The notes: generated by a model from the letters alone, not told the origin. A DNA stretch of 64,000 nt from Fodinicola acaciae (GCF_010993745.1 NZ_WOTN01000001.1:995235-1059234); one strand, 5' to 3'. Counted from the stretch's first letter, positions 41,834 to 50,742 are shown. Translations and numbers: made by a program.

Positions 41834-43297
41834 ATGGACGCCGAGGAATACCAGCGTTACGACGCGGTGGGGTTGGCGAGGCTGGTCGCCGGCGGCGAGG
41901 TGAGCGCCGCCGAGTTGCTGGCCGCCGCACGCGAACGCACGTCACAGGTCAACGCGCAGATCAACGCCATCGTACGCACCATCGACGTGCCGGACCGGCC
42001 AGCCGACCCGAGCCGGCCGTTTGACGGCGTACCGTTTCTGATCAAGGACCTCGGGCAGGACTACGCCGGACAGCCAACCAGCGCGGGTTCGCGCTCGCTG
42101 GCCCGCAGACCGGCGAAGGAACACGCGACGGTCGTACGGCGGTGGCTCGACGCCGGCTTGGGGATCTTCGGCAAGACCAACACGCCGGAGTTCGGCGCGA
42201 AGGGGATCACCGAGCCCGAGCTGTTCGGTCCGGCGCGCAATCCGTGGGATCTCGGCCGCACGCCCGGCGGCTCCAGCGGCGGCGCGGCCGCGGCGGTGGC
42301 GGCCGGGATCGTGCCGGTCGCCGGTGCCAGCGACGGTGGCGGCTCGATCCGCATCCCGGCGGCGTGCTGTGGCCTCTTCGGCCTGAAGGTCGGCCGTGGG
42401 CTGGTGCCGGCCGGACCGCTGGCCGGCGAGTCGCTGCACGGCTCGGCGGTCAACGGCGTGATCTCGCGGACCGTACGCGACACGGCCGCGATGCTCGACG
42501 TGATCGCCGGTCCGGAGCCGACCTCTCCGTACTCGCCGCACCTGCCGTCCGGCCGTTTCGCCGACGAGGTTGAGCGCGAGCCCGGGCGGCTGAAGATCGG
42601 CGTGTACGTGCCGAGTGCGATCAACCCGACCCCGGATCCCGAGGCGTACGCGGCCGTCGCCGTCGCCGCCAAGCTGCTCGACGAGCTTGGCCATGAGATC
42701 GTCGAGCTGCCGCGCGCGCCGTACGACGATGCCGTGCTGGCCAAGGACTTCCTCACGACCTGGTTCGCCTCGGTGGCCTGGCTGGTCGACACGACGCGGC
42801 GGGACACCGGCAGCGGCTTCGAGCTGGACACGCTGCTGATGGCCGCGCTCGGCCGCGCCACCAGCGGCGTCGACTACCTGGCCGCGCTGGAGCGGCGGCA
42901 CGACCACGTACGCCGGCTGGCCGCCTTCCACGCCGACCACGACCTGCTGCTGACACCGACGCTCGCCACGCCACCACCGCGGATCGGCGCCTTCGACATG
43001 TCGGCTGCCGAGAAGGCGGCCGCGGTGACCACGCTCAAGCTGCGCGTCGTACCGGTGCTGACGAAGCTGGGGATCGTCGACCGGATGATCACCGACAACC
43101 TCGGCTGGGTGCCGTACACGCAGCTGGCCAACATCACCGGCCGCCCGGCGATGTCGGTGCCGCTGCACTGGACGGCCGCCGGCCTGCCGCTGGGCGTGCA
43201 GTTCGTCGCGCCGTTGGACGGGGAAGGCACGCTGCTGCGCCTCGCCGCTCAGCTGGAGGAGGCCAAGCCGTGGTCGGATCGCCGGCCGGAGGTTTGA
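41834..43297 (+). CDS. Amidase-signature family amidase
   Basis: The 487-aa enzyme has the Ser-cisSer-Lys catalytic region: Lys in PFLIKDLGQDYAG and the GGSSGGAAAAVAAG segment followed by ASDGGGSIRIPAACCGLFG. It hydrolyses an amide bond, possibly of an aliphatic or aryl amide; the sequence does not reveal which. ATG at 41834 follows AAAGAG and is 9 bp after the methyltransferase stop. Compared with GatA it lacks the context of gatB/gatC and is a catabolic amidase, not a tRNA amidotransferase. Confidence 0.93.
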   Translation: MDAEEYQRYDAVGLARLVAGGEVSAAELLAAARERTSQVNAQINAIVRTIDVPDRPADPSRPFDGVPFLIKDLGQDYAGQPTSAGSRSLARRPAKEHATVVRRWLDAGLGIFGKTNTPEFGAKGITEPELFGPARNPWDLGRTPGGSSGGAAAAVAAGIVPVAGASDGGGSIRIPAACCGLFGLKVGRGLVPAGPLAGESLHGSAVNGVISRTVRDTAAMLDVIAGPEPTSPYSPHLPSGRFADEVEREPGRLKIGVYVPSAINPTPDPEAYAAVAVAAKLLDELGHEIVELPRAPYDDAVLAKDFLTTWFASVAWLVDTTRRDTGSGFELDTLLMAALGRATSGVDYLAALERRHDHVRRLAAFHADHDLLLTPTLATPPPRIGAFDMSAAEKAAAVTTLKLRVVPVLTKLGIVDRMITDNLGWVPYTQLANITGRPAMSVPLHWTAAGLPLGVQFVAPLDGEGTLLRLAAQLEEAKPWSDRRPEV

Positions 43298-43382
43298 CGC
43301 CGAGCGAAGCAGGGCATCCATCGCGTTGGCGATGATCATGCAGGCTGATCATCCAGGCAGATCACCCAGACGAGGAGGCGAG

Positions 43383-43547
43383 ATGAACCAACCGGCGGAT
43401 CCCGCCGACGTCACCGAGCAGTCCACCCCGGTCGTCGACGACGAGCCGTCGCAGCTCGACGGCGCCTTCCCGGCCGAGGCTGACGAGGCCGACGTGGTCG
43501 ACCAGCGCCACCCGGTCCCGATCAACGACGAGGAATACCAGACCTGA
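43383..43547 (+). CDS. Small acidic protein, 54 aa, unknown
   Basis: The 54-aa product begins MNQPADPADVTEQSTP and ends INDEEYQT. It is strongly acidic, with no hydrophobic core, and is likely disordered. GAGGAGGCGAG precedes the ATG at 43383, a clear ribosome binding site, which supports real translation. I recognise no family. It lies 85 bp after the amidase stop and is convergent with the GNAT gene, 6 bp away. Confidence 0.65.
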   Translation: MNQPADPADVTEQSTPVVDDEPSQLDGAFPAEADEADVVDQRHPVPINDEEYQT

Positions 43548-43553
43548 GCACAC

Positions 43554-44006
43554 TCATCTGGGCCGGAGTTGGAGGTCGATGAAGGGGATCGTGTCGCCGT
43601 CGAGTACGTAGCGGTCGATCTCCACGAAGCCGCGTCGCTCGGCGAACCGCAGGCCATCCTCGTTGGACGCGAGGACGACGGTCTGGATGACGTCGGCGCC
43701 GAGGTCGTACGCCTCGGCCAGCGCGTTTTCGTACAGCTGCTGGCCATGCCCCTGCCGGCGGTGCTCAGGAAGAATACGCGCGATCACGGTCGCGGCTTTG
43801 GTGTCGTCGGCAGGCGGACGCACGGTCGAGCAGCCGACCGCGGTGTCGCCGCGATACGCGACCGTCAGGTGGTTGCGGCGCACGCGTTGGTGCATGTCGT
43901 CCATCGACAGCACAGCCGTCGGGATGATCAGGTTGTGGATGCGCAGCCAGTCAGCCAGCGTGACGGCGTCGTCTGGGCGCACCGGTTGGAAGCGAAGCGT
44001 GGACAC
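43554..44006 (-). CDS. GNAT-family N-acetyltransferase
   Basis: The 150-aa protein shows the GNAT core, with an acetyl-CoA-binding loop ILPEHRRQGHGQQLY (R-R-x-G-x-G/A-like) followed by the beta5 strand VVLASNEDGLRFAERRGFVEI. It transfers an acetyl group from acetyl-CoA to an unknown amine. GTG at 44006 begins 3 bp after the methyltransferase stop, so both genes form one minus-strand unit. The acceptor is unknown. Confidence 0.9.
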   Translation of the reverse strand: MSTLRFQPVRPDDAVTLADWLRIHNLIIPTAVLSMDDMHQRVRRNHLTVAYRGDTAVGCSTVRPPADDTKAATVIARILPEHRRQGHGQQLYENALAEAYDLGADVIQTVVLASNEDGLRFAERRGFVEIDRYVLDGDTIPFIDLQLRPR

Positions 44007-44009
44007 GCC

Positions 44010-44807
44010 TCACACTATCCGCACCGCCGACATCGCCACCGTCGCGTACGCCATCGTGAAGCCGTCGCCGACCGCCTCGCCGATCCCAGCGAGGATCTCC
44101 TCCTGCTTGTCGGCAGGCAGCAGGCTGAAACCGCCGAAAGTCGGCACTTGGTCGAGCCACTCCGCGCGCGCGTAGTCGCGGCTCCAGTCAAACCGCCACT
44201 GCTCCGGCTCGCCGAAGCCGCCGGCCTTCTGTACGGCCTCGCCGGCCGACACGCAGCCGCGCTGGTAGACCTCCGGGCCAGGCATGCCGCGGTGCAGCAT
44301 CGGCTGGTCCGGAAGTGCCTGGCGATAGACGGCAGCGACCGCCTCGTTGAGATCGGCCGGCAGTTGCATGGCGTTCCAGAAGACGGCCAGCCGGCCGCCG
44401 GGCCGCAACGCCGTCGCCGCCTTCGCGGCGCCCGCGACCGGATCGACCCAGTGCCAAGCCTGTGCGGCGACGACAGCGTCGTACGCGCGACCGGCCGGGT
44501 TCCAGTCCTCGAACTTCGTCACGTCGACCGTGAGGCCGGTCTGGCGAGCCAGCTCCGCCATTCGCTCGTCCGGTTCGACACCGGTCACCCGGCAGCCGGC
44601 GGCCTTGAACAATCGCGCCGCGATGCCGGTGCCGCAGCCCACGTCGAGAAGGTCGCGACCAGGACTGGTGTCAAGGATCTGCTGGACCAAAGCCGGCGGA
44701 TAGCCTGGCCGAGCGCGGTCATAGCGGTCGGCATCGTTGCCGAAGGACTCGGCGACCTGTCGCTGCTCATGCGGCCTGAGCTGCGGTGACGGCGGTATCG
44801 TTGACAT
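44010..44807 (-). CDS. Class I SAM-dependent methyltransferase
   Basis: The 265-aa methyltransferase has motif I LLDVGCGTGIAARLF, motif II-like VVAAQAWHWVDPVAG and VTGVEPDERM. It shares with the protein at 41105-41824 the N-terminal FGNDADRYDRARPGYPPAL and general organisation, so the two are paralogues 2 kb apart. It is divergent from the TetR gene at 44856, and a palindrome lies between them. The methyl acceptor is unknown. Confidence 0.9.
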   Translation of the reverse strand: MSTIPPSPQLRPHEQRQVAESFGNDADRYDRARPGYPPALVQQILDTSPGRDLLDVGCGTGIAARLFKAAGCRVTGVEPDERMAELARQTGLTVDVTKFEDWNPAGRAYDAVVAAQAWHWVDPVAGAAKAATALRPGGRLAVFWNAMQLPADLNEAVAAVYRQALPDQPMLHRGMPGPEVYQRGCVSAGEAVQKAGGFGEPEQWRFDWSRDYARAEWLDQVPTFGGFSLLPADKQEEILAGIGEAVGDGFTMAYATVAMSAVRIV

Positions 44808-44818
44808 GGCCCGAGATT

Positions 44819-44836
44819 AGTGGGCCATCGCCCACT
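44819..44836. promoter_or_regulatory. TetR operator candidate between methyltransferase and TetR genes
   Basis: AGTGGGC-CATC-GCCCACT is a perfect 7-4-7 inverted repeat inside the 48-bp divergent gap, just downstream of a likely promoter of either gene. Confidence 0.65.
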
Positions 44837-44855
44837 TAGGCAACGGAGGACCCGC

Positions 44856-45443
44856 GTGCCGACCGGCGTACGCATCCGCGACGTACGTGAGCAACTGTTC
44901 GACGCCGCCGAGCGGGTCCTGCTGCGCGACGGGCCAAGCGGCCTGACCAGCCGGGCGGTGACCACCGAGGCCGAGGTCGCCAAAGGCGTGCTGCATCGGC
45001 ACTTCGCCGACTTCGATGGTTTCCTTGCCGAGTTCGTGCTGGACCGCAAGGACCGGATGGACGCTCAGGCGGCCGTCCTGCGCGAGTCGGCCGGCACCGG
45101 CACGGTCGTCGGCAACATCGCCGACGCGCTCGACGCTGTCTTCCGGTCGGTCGCGGTGGCGATCGTGCCGCTGGTGACCTTCCGCGACGAGCTGCGCGCG
45201 CGGCTGCGCACGACCTGGCCGGCCGGCGTGCCGGTGCTGACCGACGCCACGCTGATGATCGAGGCCTATCTGGCCGGTGAGCGCGACCTCGGCCGGATCG
45301 CGCCGGACGCCGAGATCGATGGCCTCGCGCCGATGCTGGTCGGCACCGGACACCTGCTCTACGCCGACCGGACCGGTCCGTCGCCGGAGCCGGAGACCGT
45401 ACGGAAGGCCGTCGCCTCGGTGCTTGCTAGCGTCCTGCGGTAG
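44856..45443 (+). CDS. TetR-family transcriptional regulator
   Basis: The 195-aa protein has a TetR HTH (LTSRAVTTEAEVAKGVLHRHFADFDGFL). GTG at 44856 follows CGGAGGA by 6 nt; upstream open codons cross the operator. It is divergent from the methyltransferase-GNAT unit. The 3' end overlaps the convergent gene at 45427 by 17 bp. Confidence 0.9.
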   Translation: MPTGVRIRDVREQLFDAAERVLLRDGPSGLTSRAVTTEAEVAKGVLHRHFADFDGFLAEFVLDRKDRMDAQAAVLRESAGTGTVVGNIADALDAVFRSVAVAIVPLVTFRDELRARLRTTWPAGVPVLTDATLMIEAYLAGERDLGRIAPDAEIDGLAPMLVGTGHLLYADRTGPSPEPETVRKAVASVLASVLR

Positions 45444-45717
45444 TGCGCGAGGCGAGCTCGTCCACGCCGAGCACGCGCAGCGCGCGAGCCATCGTGTCCG
45501 GATAGATGTCGGTCTCGCCGCGGTCGGTCATCGCGACGAGCGCGTCGCGCAGCGCGGTCGCCTGCGCCACCAGGGCCTGCGCCGCCGTCAAGACGCCGTA
45601 CGTGCTGGTGGCGCGCGCCGGATTGGCGCGGCCGAGCTGGCGCAGCGCGCCGAGATAGCTGTCGATCAGGTCCTGCTCGGCTCTGGTGAGCGCCGGCAGC
45701 TCGGCGTCGCGCTTCAC
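45427..45717 (-). CDS. Small helical protein coupled to ClpP-like gene, unknown
   Basis: The 96-aa protein is predicted helical, from LTRAEQDLIDSYLGALRQLG to ALRVLGVDELAS, with no recognised domain. GTG at 45717 overlaps the ClpP-like stop as GTGA, so the two are cotranslated and probably work together. The longer open frame upstream belongs to the ClpP-like gene's shadow and was not used. It overlaps the TetR gene tail convergently. Confidence 0.65.
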   Translation of the reverse strand: MKRDAELPALTRAEQDLIDSYLGALRQLGRANPARATSTYGVLTAAQALVAQATALRDALVAMTDRGETDIYPDTMARALRVLGVDELASRTTAGR

Positions 45718-46307
45718 GCGCCGGTCCGCAGGACCAGGTCGGCGATGCCGTACGCGACGGCCCCGTCGGCGTCGAGCGTCAGCTGCCGGCTCAGGTCGTC
45801 GTGGACGGTCGAGACCGTACGACCGGTGTGCTGCGCGAACAGGTCCTCCAGCCTGGCGCGCAGCCGGAGCAGGTCGTCGGCCCGGCGGATCAGGTCGGCG
45901 GCCGACCCCTGGTTGACCTCCATGGCCGGCTCGCGCAGGATCGCCCGCGCCGACGGCAGCATCTTGCGCTTGCCTGGCGTACCGCTGGCCAGCACCAACG
46001 CGGCCGTCGGACCCACCTCGCCGAGGCACACGGTGGCGACCTCGCAGGTCAGCGACTGGATCGTGTCATAGATGGCGAGCGCCGCCGACACCGTGCCGTC
46101 CGGACAGTTGAGGTAGATCGCCAGCTCGTGCTCGGGGTTGTCGGAGTCCAGATGCAGCAGCTGTACGGCGACGTCGTTGCCGGCGGTGTCGTCCAGCGAG
46201 CCGCCGACCACGACGATGCGGTCTTTGAACAGTCGTGAGTACGGATCGATCGTGCGTTGGCCAAAGCCGTCCGACTCGGTGATCGACGGCAGGAAACGTC
46301 CCGGCAT
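45714..46307 (-). CDS. ClpP-like protein without catalytic Ser and His
   Basis: The 197-aa protein has the ClpP fold from end to end: FKDRIVVVGGSLDDTAGNDVAVQLL, the strand LAIYLNCPDGTVSAALAIYDT, LEDLFAQHTGRTVS and AVAYGIADLVL. The usual GMAASM nucleophile segment reads GEVGPTAALVLASG, with proline at the serine position, and the usual MIHQP reads ILREP, with arginine at the histidine position. So it should fold and oligomerise but not cleave peptide bonds. A co-translated 96-aa gene follows. It is divergent from a Phd-type antitoxin, with a shared TGTACA operator region. No ClpX/C gene is near. Confidence 0.85.
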   Translation of the reverse strand: MPGRFLPSITESDGFGQRTIDPYSRLFKDRIVVVGGSLDDTAGNDVAVQLLHLDSDNPEHELAIYLNCPDGTVSAALAIYDTIQSLTCEVATVCLGEVGPTAALVLASGTPGKRKMLPSARAILREPAMEVNQGSAADLIRRADDLLRLRARLEDLFAQHTGRTVSTVHDDLSRQLTLDADGAVAYGIADLVLRTGA

Positions 46308-46323
46308 GCGGCCTCCTCAGTTC

Positions 46324-46338
46324 TGTACAGATTGTACG
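46324..46338. promoter_or_regulatory. Phd/YefM-type operator and leaderless promoter
   Basis: TGTACA at 46324-46329 and TGTACG at 46333-46338 repeat the TGTACA core known for YefM-type operators. A -35-like TTGTAC at 46332-46337 and a -10 TAGGAT at 46354-46359 fit a promoter whose transcript would start at the antitoxin ATG (46366). Confidence 0.65.
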
Positions 46339-46365
46339 TCCCGTGCAGAACGATAGGATAGGGTC

Positions 46366-46632
46366 ATGGCTCACGAAGTGCCGGTCACCCAAGCCAGAGC
46401 GGAGTTCGCCGACCTGGTCAACCGTGTCGTGTACGGCGGCGAGCGCGTGGTGGTGACCCGGCACGGCAAGCCACTGGCCGCGCTGGTGTCGGCCGCGGAT
46501 CTGGCGCGGCTGGAGGAGCTCGACCGGCAAGGCGACGGTCAGGTCGTACGCCTCGCCGGCGAGCAACGAGAGCAGGCGCCGGTTCGTCGCCATGACATCG
46601 CGGCCAAACATCGGCCGCCGGGCTTCCGCTAG
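46366..46632 (+). CDS. Orphan Phd/YefM-family antitoxin
   Basis: The 88-aa protein is a Phd/YefM antitoxin: an N-terminal DNA-binding half (EVPVTQARAEFADLVNRVVYGGERVVVTRHGKPLAALV) split into the usual strands and helices, and a C-terminal tail (QREQAPVRRHDIAAKHRPPGF) that would bind a toxin. No Doc, YoeB or VapC-like toxin is encoded on either side. ATG at 46366 is 7 bp from a -10 box, so the mRNA is probably leaderless. It is divergent from the ClpP-like gene and convergent with the TPR protein. Confidence 0.88.
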   Translation: MAHEVPVTQARAEFADLVNRVVYGGERVVVTRHGKPLAALVSAADLARLEELDRQGDGQVVRLAGEQREQAPVRRHDIAAKHRPPGFR

Positions 46633-48071
46633 CGGCGGATCCGCGCGACCAGACGGACCAGCAGCCAGGCGATCTGCGCGGGGATGGCGAAAAGGACCAA
46701 CACAAACGGCGCCACCGCGAGGTTTTCCAGCAATGGTCGCGCTGGTTCCGGCAGCACGATCATCGAAACGGCGAACAGCAGGTTGGCCAACACGGCCAGC
46801 GCGACGAACGGCACCGGCATCGGAAACCGGTTCCACAGCAGGCCGACCGGCCGAGCCGGACGGCGCATGATCCAGCGGTAATAGAAGCCGAAGCCGACCA
46901 GCGCCAGCGCGCCAAGAACCGCACGCACGGCCCAGTCGTCGACGGCGATCGCGGCAAACCACAGCACGAAGCCGAAAAGACAGCTCAGCCGGAACAGCCG
47001 GAACAACACAAACTTGCCCCAGCCGCCGGTGGCCGCCGGCGACTCCAGGTCGAAGACCACGTTGTCGGGTCTGCGCCGGTCGACCACGGCGATCGCGATC
47101 GCGGTCGCCGGCAGCGCGATCAGGATTGCCAGTAACAGCGGCAAAATCGCCGGACCCGGCGGCACGAGTGGAGCGGCGATGCCGACGCCGATGCCGGTGA
47201 CGAGCACGATGGCCGTGCAGATGGCACGCGCGAGAAACGGCGGATCCGTGCGCATCCAGCTGATCGCCACCGGCCGGATCGCCGGCGGGAACGCGCGTAC
47301 GGTCCGATAGGACCAATACGCGTTGCCGGCGACGACCGCCGCCGCAACCACCCACATGACCGGGAAAACCGTGAAGAGCAACAGAAACATCGTGCACGCG
47401 CCGACCAGCCACGCTCGGGACGCGAGCTGGACGAGCACCCTGCGCACGTGCGTGGCGCCGTCGACCGTGCCAGGTGAGGTCGCCGCGGCCGCCGTGTAAA
47501 TACGTGCGGCGTCGCTGAGCCGGCCGGTGTTTTCCGCGATGCGGCCCAGATTCACCGCGGCGGTGACATTCTGCGGGTCCAACGCCAAAGCGCGTCGATA
47601 GTTGCGTCTGGCGGCGTGGTTCATCCCCAGCGCCTGCTGCAGCACACCTCTGGTGACATGTGTGTCCGGCTCGTACGGCGCCAGGCGTACGGCCTGCCGC
47701 GCGGCCGCCAGCGCCGCCGGACGTCGCCACGGCAAGCCAAAAAGCGCGACCGCGAGCACCGTGTAGGAGGCCCAGCTTTCCGGTGCCAGCCGCGCGGCGG
47801 CGCGAGCGGCGGCGATCGCTTCCTCCGGCCGTTCCGATCGGGTCAGGGCGACCGCGCGCAGCCGTACGGCCCATTCGTCCTGCGGATCCGCCGCGCAGGC
47901 ACGGGAGGCGGCATCCAGCATCGCCGGCACGTCGTCGTTTTCGCCGTGACAATAGGCAAGCAGGCACAGCGCCGGCACGTGATCCGGCTCCACGGCGAGA
48001 AAGTCGCCGAGCATGGTGGTCGCTTCGGTGTGGCGGCCGAGATCCGCGAGCGCCTGCGCGCGATCCAACAT
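46629..48071 (-). CDS. TPR-repeat membrane protein coupled to LAL regulator
   Basis: The 480-aa protein has about five N-terminal TPR units (e.g. RAQALADLGRHTEATTMLGD, LAYCHGENDDVPAMLDAAS, RALALDPQNVTAAVNLGRIAENTG split) up to residue about 210, then about six to seven membrane segments to the C-terminus, including LVGACTMFLLLFTVFPVMWV and AISWMRTDPPFLAR flanks. No catalytic motif is seen. ATG at 48071 shares one base with the upstream LAL stop (TGATG). It is convergent with the Phd gene, overlapping it by 4 bp. It may transduce a membrane or protein-protein signal to the LAL regulator, but this is inference. Confidence 0.82.
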   Translation of the reverse strand: MLDRAQALADLGRHTEATTMLGDFLAVEPDHVPALCLLAYCHGENDDVPAMLDAASRACAADPQDEWAVRLRAVALTRSERPEEAIAAARAAARLAPESWASYTVLAVALFGLPWRRPAALAAARQAVRLAPYEPDTHVTRGVLQQALGMNHAARRNYRRALALDPQNVTAAVNLGRIAENTGRLSDAARIYTAAAATSPGTVDGATHVRRVLVQLASRAWLVGACTMFLLLFTVFPVMWVVAAAVVAGNAYWSYRTVRAFPPAIRPVAISWMRTDPPFLARAICTAIVLVTGIGVGIAAPLVPPGPAILPLLLAILIALPATAIAIAVVDRRRPDNVVFDLESPAATGGWGKFVLFRLFRLSCLFGFVLWFAAIAVDDWAVRAVLGALALVGFGFYYRWIMRRPARPVGLLWNRFPMPVPFVALAVLANLLFAVSMIVLPEPARPLLENLAVAPFVLVLFAIPAQIAWLLVRLVARIRR

Positions 48072-50641
48072 CAGAAAGTCCTGCCTGCCAGCTCGATGCG
48101 CGAGGAGATGCCGAGCTTGTGGAACACCTTGCGCAGGTGATAGTCGACCGTACGAGTGCTGAGAAACAGCTGCGCGGCGATCTCGCGGTTGGTGCCGCCT
48201 TCGGCGACCGCGGCGGCGATCCGCAGCTCCTGAGCGGTCAACGTCGACAGCGCGTCTGGCGTGCCGTCGATCGCGGTTTCGCCGGCCGCGCGCAGCTCGT
48301 CGCGCGCACGCGCGGCCCAGGCGGTGGCACCCAGCTGCGTGAAAGAGTCGTACGCGGCGCGCAACTCCGCGCGAGCGTCGGTCTTTCGCCTCGCACGGCG
48401 CAAAAACTCGCCGTAAAGCAGACGCGTGCGGGCCAGGTCGAACGGCGAGTCGGTCGGCATGTCCACCGCACGTCGGAAATCCGGCTCCGAGCCGGCCAGC
48501 CCGCGACAACGCGCCGCCAGCGCGAGCACGGCGGGAGAACCGGTCGCCTCGGCCCACCTGACAAACCGCGCCAGCGGTTCGGCGACCAGCTCCGGCCGGT
48601 CGATCCGATACGCCGCCTCCACCAGGTCGGGCACGTTTTGGTGCAACAGTCCCGGATGCTCGGCCGGCTGGAAGTGACCGATGGCCGCCTCGGCGCGGCC
48701 GGTGGCCAGCTCCAGCAGGCCGAGCGCGCGATGTGCCTGGCCGGTCACCGCGGCCAGCTGCCGGCCGACCGTCTCGGCCAGCACGCTCTCGGCCAGCTCG
48801 CGTGCCTCGGTCTCCCGGCCGCGCAGTCCGGCCAGCGTCGCCTGCATCGCGCGAAACCAGTGGCCAAGGTTCGGCTGGCCGGTTTCGGTGGCGTGCCGGC
48901 GGCCTTCGTCGGCGTGCGCCTCGGCGGCGCGGAACCGGCCGGTGGCCATCTCGTCTGCGACCACCGACTGCAGGACCCAGGCCAGCGTCCCGATGGCGCC
49001 GACCGCGTACGCGCGTTGCATCGCACGCTTGCGCAGCCACCGGCCGCGCTCGATGTCGCCGATGCCGTAAAGCATGCCGCCGGACCAGCAAAGCTCCACC
49101 GGATCGGTCAGCTGGTCCAGGATTTCCTTGTCGCCGTCGGAAATCCCGGCCGGCGCACCACGGCGTACGCGGCTGACCGCGCGTGCGAGCCGCAGCAACG
49201 CCTGGTCAGGCGCGTCCATCTGGATGCGCTCGAGTGTGTCACCGACGAGCGTCCAGGCCTCGGCGTCGGCGGAGTGATAGCTGGCCTCGCCGAAAAGGAT
49301 CAGCAGCTCGATCGCTGAGTTTCCCCGCAGAGCTTCGGAAATCACCGGTCGCAGCAGTCGCAGTGCGTCCGGCGGGCTGCCGGCGCGCAGCTCGATGAGA
49401 GCGCGTAACGACCGGTCGGTGTGACCGTGCCGCTCGGCCAGGTCGAGCTGCCGGATCGCGCGTACGGCGTCGCCGGCCTGCCAGGACGCGGCCGCCGCGG
49501 CACCGAGCCGGCGTGCGCGGTCGGCTCCGCCAGGTGTCAGCTCGGCGGCGCGCGCGAGCGCCGACGCCGCGACGGCTGGACCGGCACGGCGGGTCGCCCG
49601 CTCGGCGGCACGTTCCAGCTCGGCGGCGACCGCCTCGTCCGGACCGTCGGCGGCGTGTCCGAGATGCCAGGCACGCCGGTCCTCGTCAGCGGTCAGCGCG
49701 TCGGCCAGCGCGCGGTGAGCGGCGCGGCGCTCGGCCAGTGTCGCGCCGTGATAGACCGCCGACCGGACCAGCGGATGCCGGAACGCGACGACAGATCCGT
49801 CCGTACGCAGCAGGTCGCTGACATCGTCCAATGGCCTGCCGGCGGCCCGGCGTAGCACTGCCGGATCGCCCGTGCCGTCCGCCGCGACCAACAACAGCAG
49901 CTCGGCGTCGTACGAGCCGAGCCGCTCCAGAAACGCGTCCTGCAAGCGATCGACGAGCGGCAGCGGCTCACCGGTCGCGTCGTCAGGCGGCGACAACTCG
50001 CGCAGGGCGAGCGGATTGCCGGCAGCCGTACGCAGCAGCAGGTCGTCGTCGGGCTGGCCACGCTCCCGGAGCAGTGCCACCGCGGACGTACGGTCGAGGC
50101 CGGTCAACGGCAGCTCCGGCAGTCCGGCGAACGGCGACCGCAGCTGGTCGTCGGATCGCGTGGCAACCACGAGCGCGATCGGCTCCGCGTCGAGCCGGCG
50201 AGCGATGAAGGCGAGCGCGTCCAGTGACGGCTGGTCGACCCAGTGGGCGTCATCGACCAGGCAGAGGATCGGCTGCGTTTGTGCCGCGTCGGACAGCAGC
50301 GTGAGCATCGCGAGTGCGACCAGGAAGCGGTCCGGCGCTGGTCCGCGCGATCGTCCGAGGACGGCGTTCATTGCGTCGGCCTGCGCCGGCGGCAGGTCGT
50401 CGACACGGTCGAGGATCGGCCGCAGCAGCCGGTGCGCGGCGGCGTGACCGAGCTCGCGCTCGGGCTCGACGCCGGCCGTACGCAACACGCGCGGCCCGGA
50501 TGTGGCCGTTGCCTCATCCAGCAGAGCTGTCTTGCCGATGCCCGGCTCGCCGCGAAGCACGAGCGTGCCACCGGCACCATCGCGGGCCCGCGCGATGAGG
50601 TCACGGATCGCCGCCATTTCCTTGGCCCGTCCGTGAAGCAC
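48071..50641 (-). CDS. LAL-type LuxR transcriptional regulator (ATP-binding)
   Basis: The 856-aa protein belongs to the large ATP-binding regulators. It opens with Walker A VLRGEPGIGKTALLDE, a Walker B-like CLVDDAHWVDQPS, followed by long TPR-like helical repeats, and ends with a LuxR HTH (LTAQELRIAAAVAEGGTNREI, STRTVDYHLRKVFHKLG). Such proteins act as activators, often of secondary metabolism or sugar genes. GTG at 50641 has no strong Shine-Dalgarno box. It is cotranslated with the TPR membrane gene downstream and divergent from an SDR gene. Confidence 0.93.
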   Translation of the reverse strand: MLHGRAKEMAAIRDLIARARDGAGGTLVLRGEPGIGKTALLDEATATSGPRVLRTAGVEPERELGHAAAHRLLRPILDRVDDLPPAQADAMNAVLGRSRGPAPDRFLVALAMLTLLSDAAQTQPILCLVDDAHWVDQPSLDALAFIARRLDAEPIALVVATRSDDQLRSPFAGLPELPLTGLDRTSAVALLRERGQPDDDLLLRTAAGNPLALRELSPPDDATGEPLPLVDRLQDAFLERLGSYDAELLLLVAADGTGDPAVLRRAAGRPLDDVSDLLRTDGSVVAFRHPLVRSAVYHGATLAERRAAHRALADALTADEDRRAWHLGHAADGPDEAVAAELERAAERATRRAGPAVAASALARAAELTPGGADRARRLGAAAAASWQAGDAVRAIRQLDLAERHGHTDRSLRALIELRAGSPPDALRLLRPVISEALRGNSAIELLILFGEASYHSADAEAWTLVGDTLERIQMDAPDQALLRLARAVSRVRRGAPAGISDGDKEILDQLTDPVELCWSGGMLYGIGDIERGRWLRKRAMQRAYAVGAIGTLAWVLQSVVADEMATGRFRAAEAHADEGRRHATETGQPNLGHWFRAMQATLAGLRGRETEARELAESVLAETVGRQLAAVTGQAHRALGLLELATGRAEAAIGHFQPAEHPGLLHQNVPDLVEAAYRIDRPELVAEPLARFVRWAEATGSPAVLALAARCRGLAGSEPDFRRAVDMPTDSPFDLARTRLLYGEFLRRARRKTDARAELRAAYDSFTQLGATAWAARARDELRAAGETAIDGTPDALSTLTAQELRIAAAVAEGGTNREIAAQLFLSTRTVDYHLRKVFHKLGISSRIELAGRTF

Positions 50642-50742
50642 AACAAGAGCCTAGCGATGACTGGCAACTTTGCCGATTCCCCGGCCGGCGATCCGCCATA
50701 GCGTCTGTGACCAGCAGCGATACCACTTGCAGAGGAGTCGAG

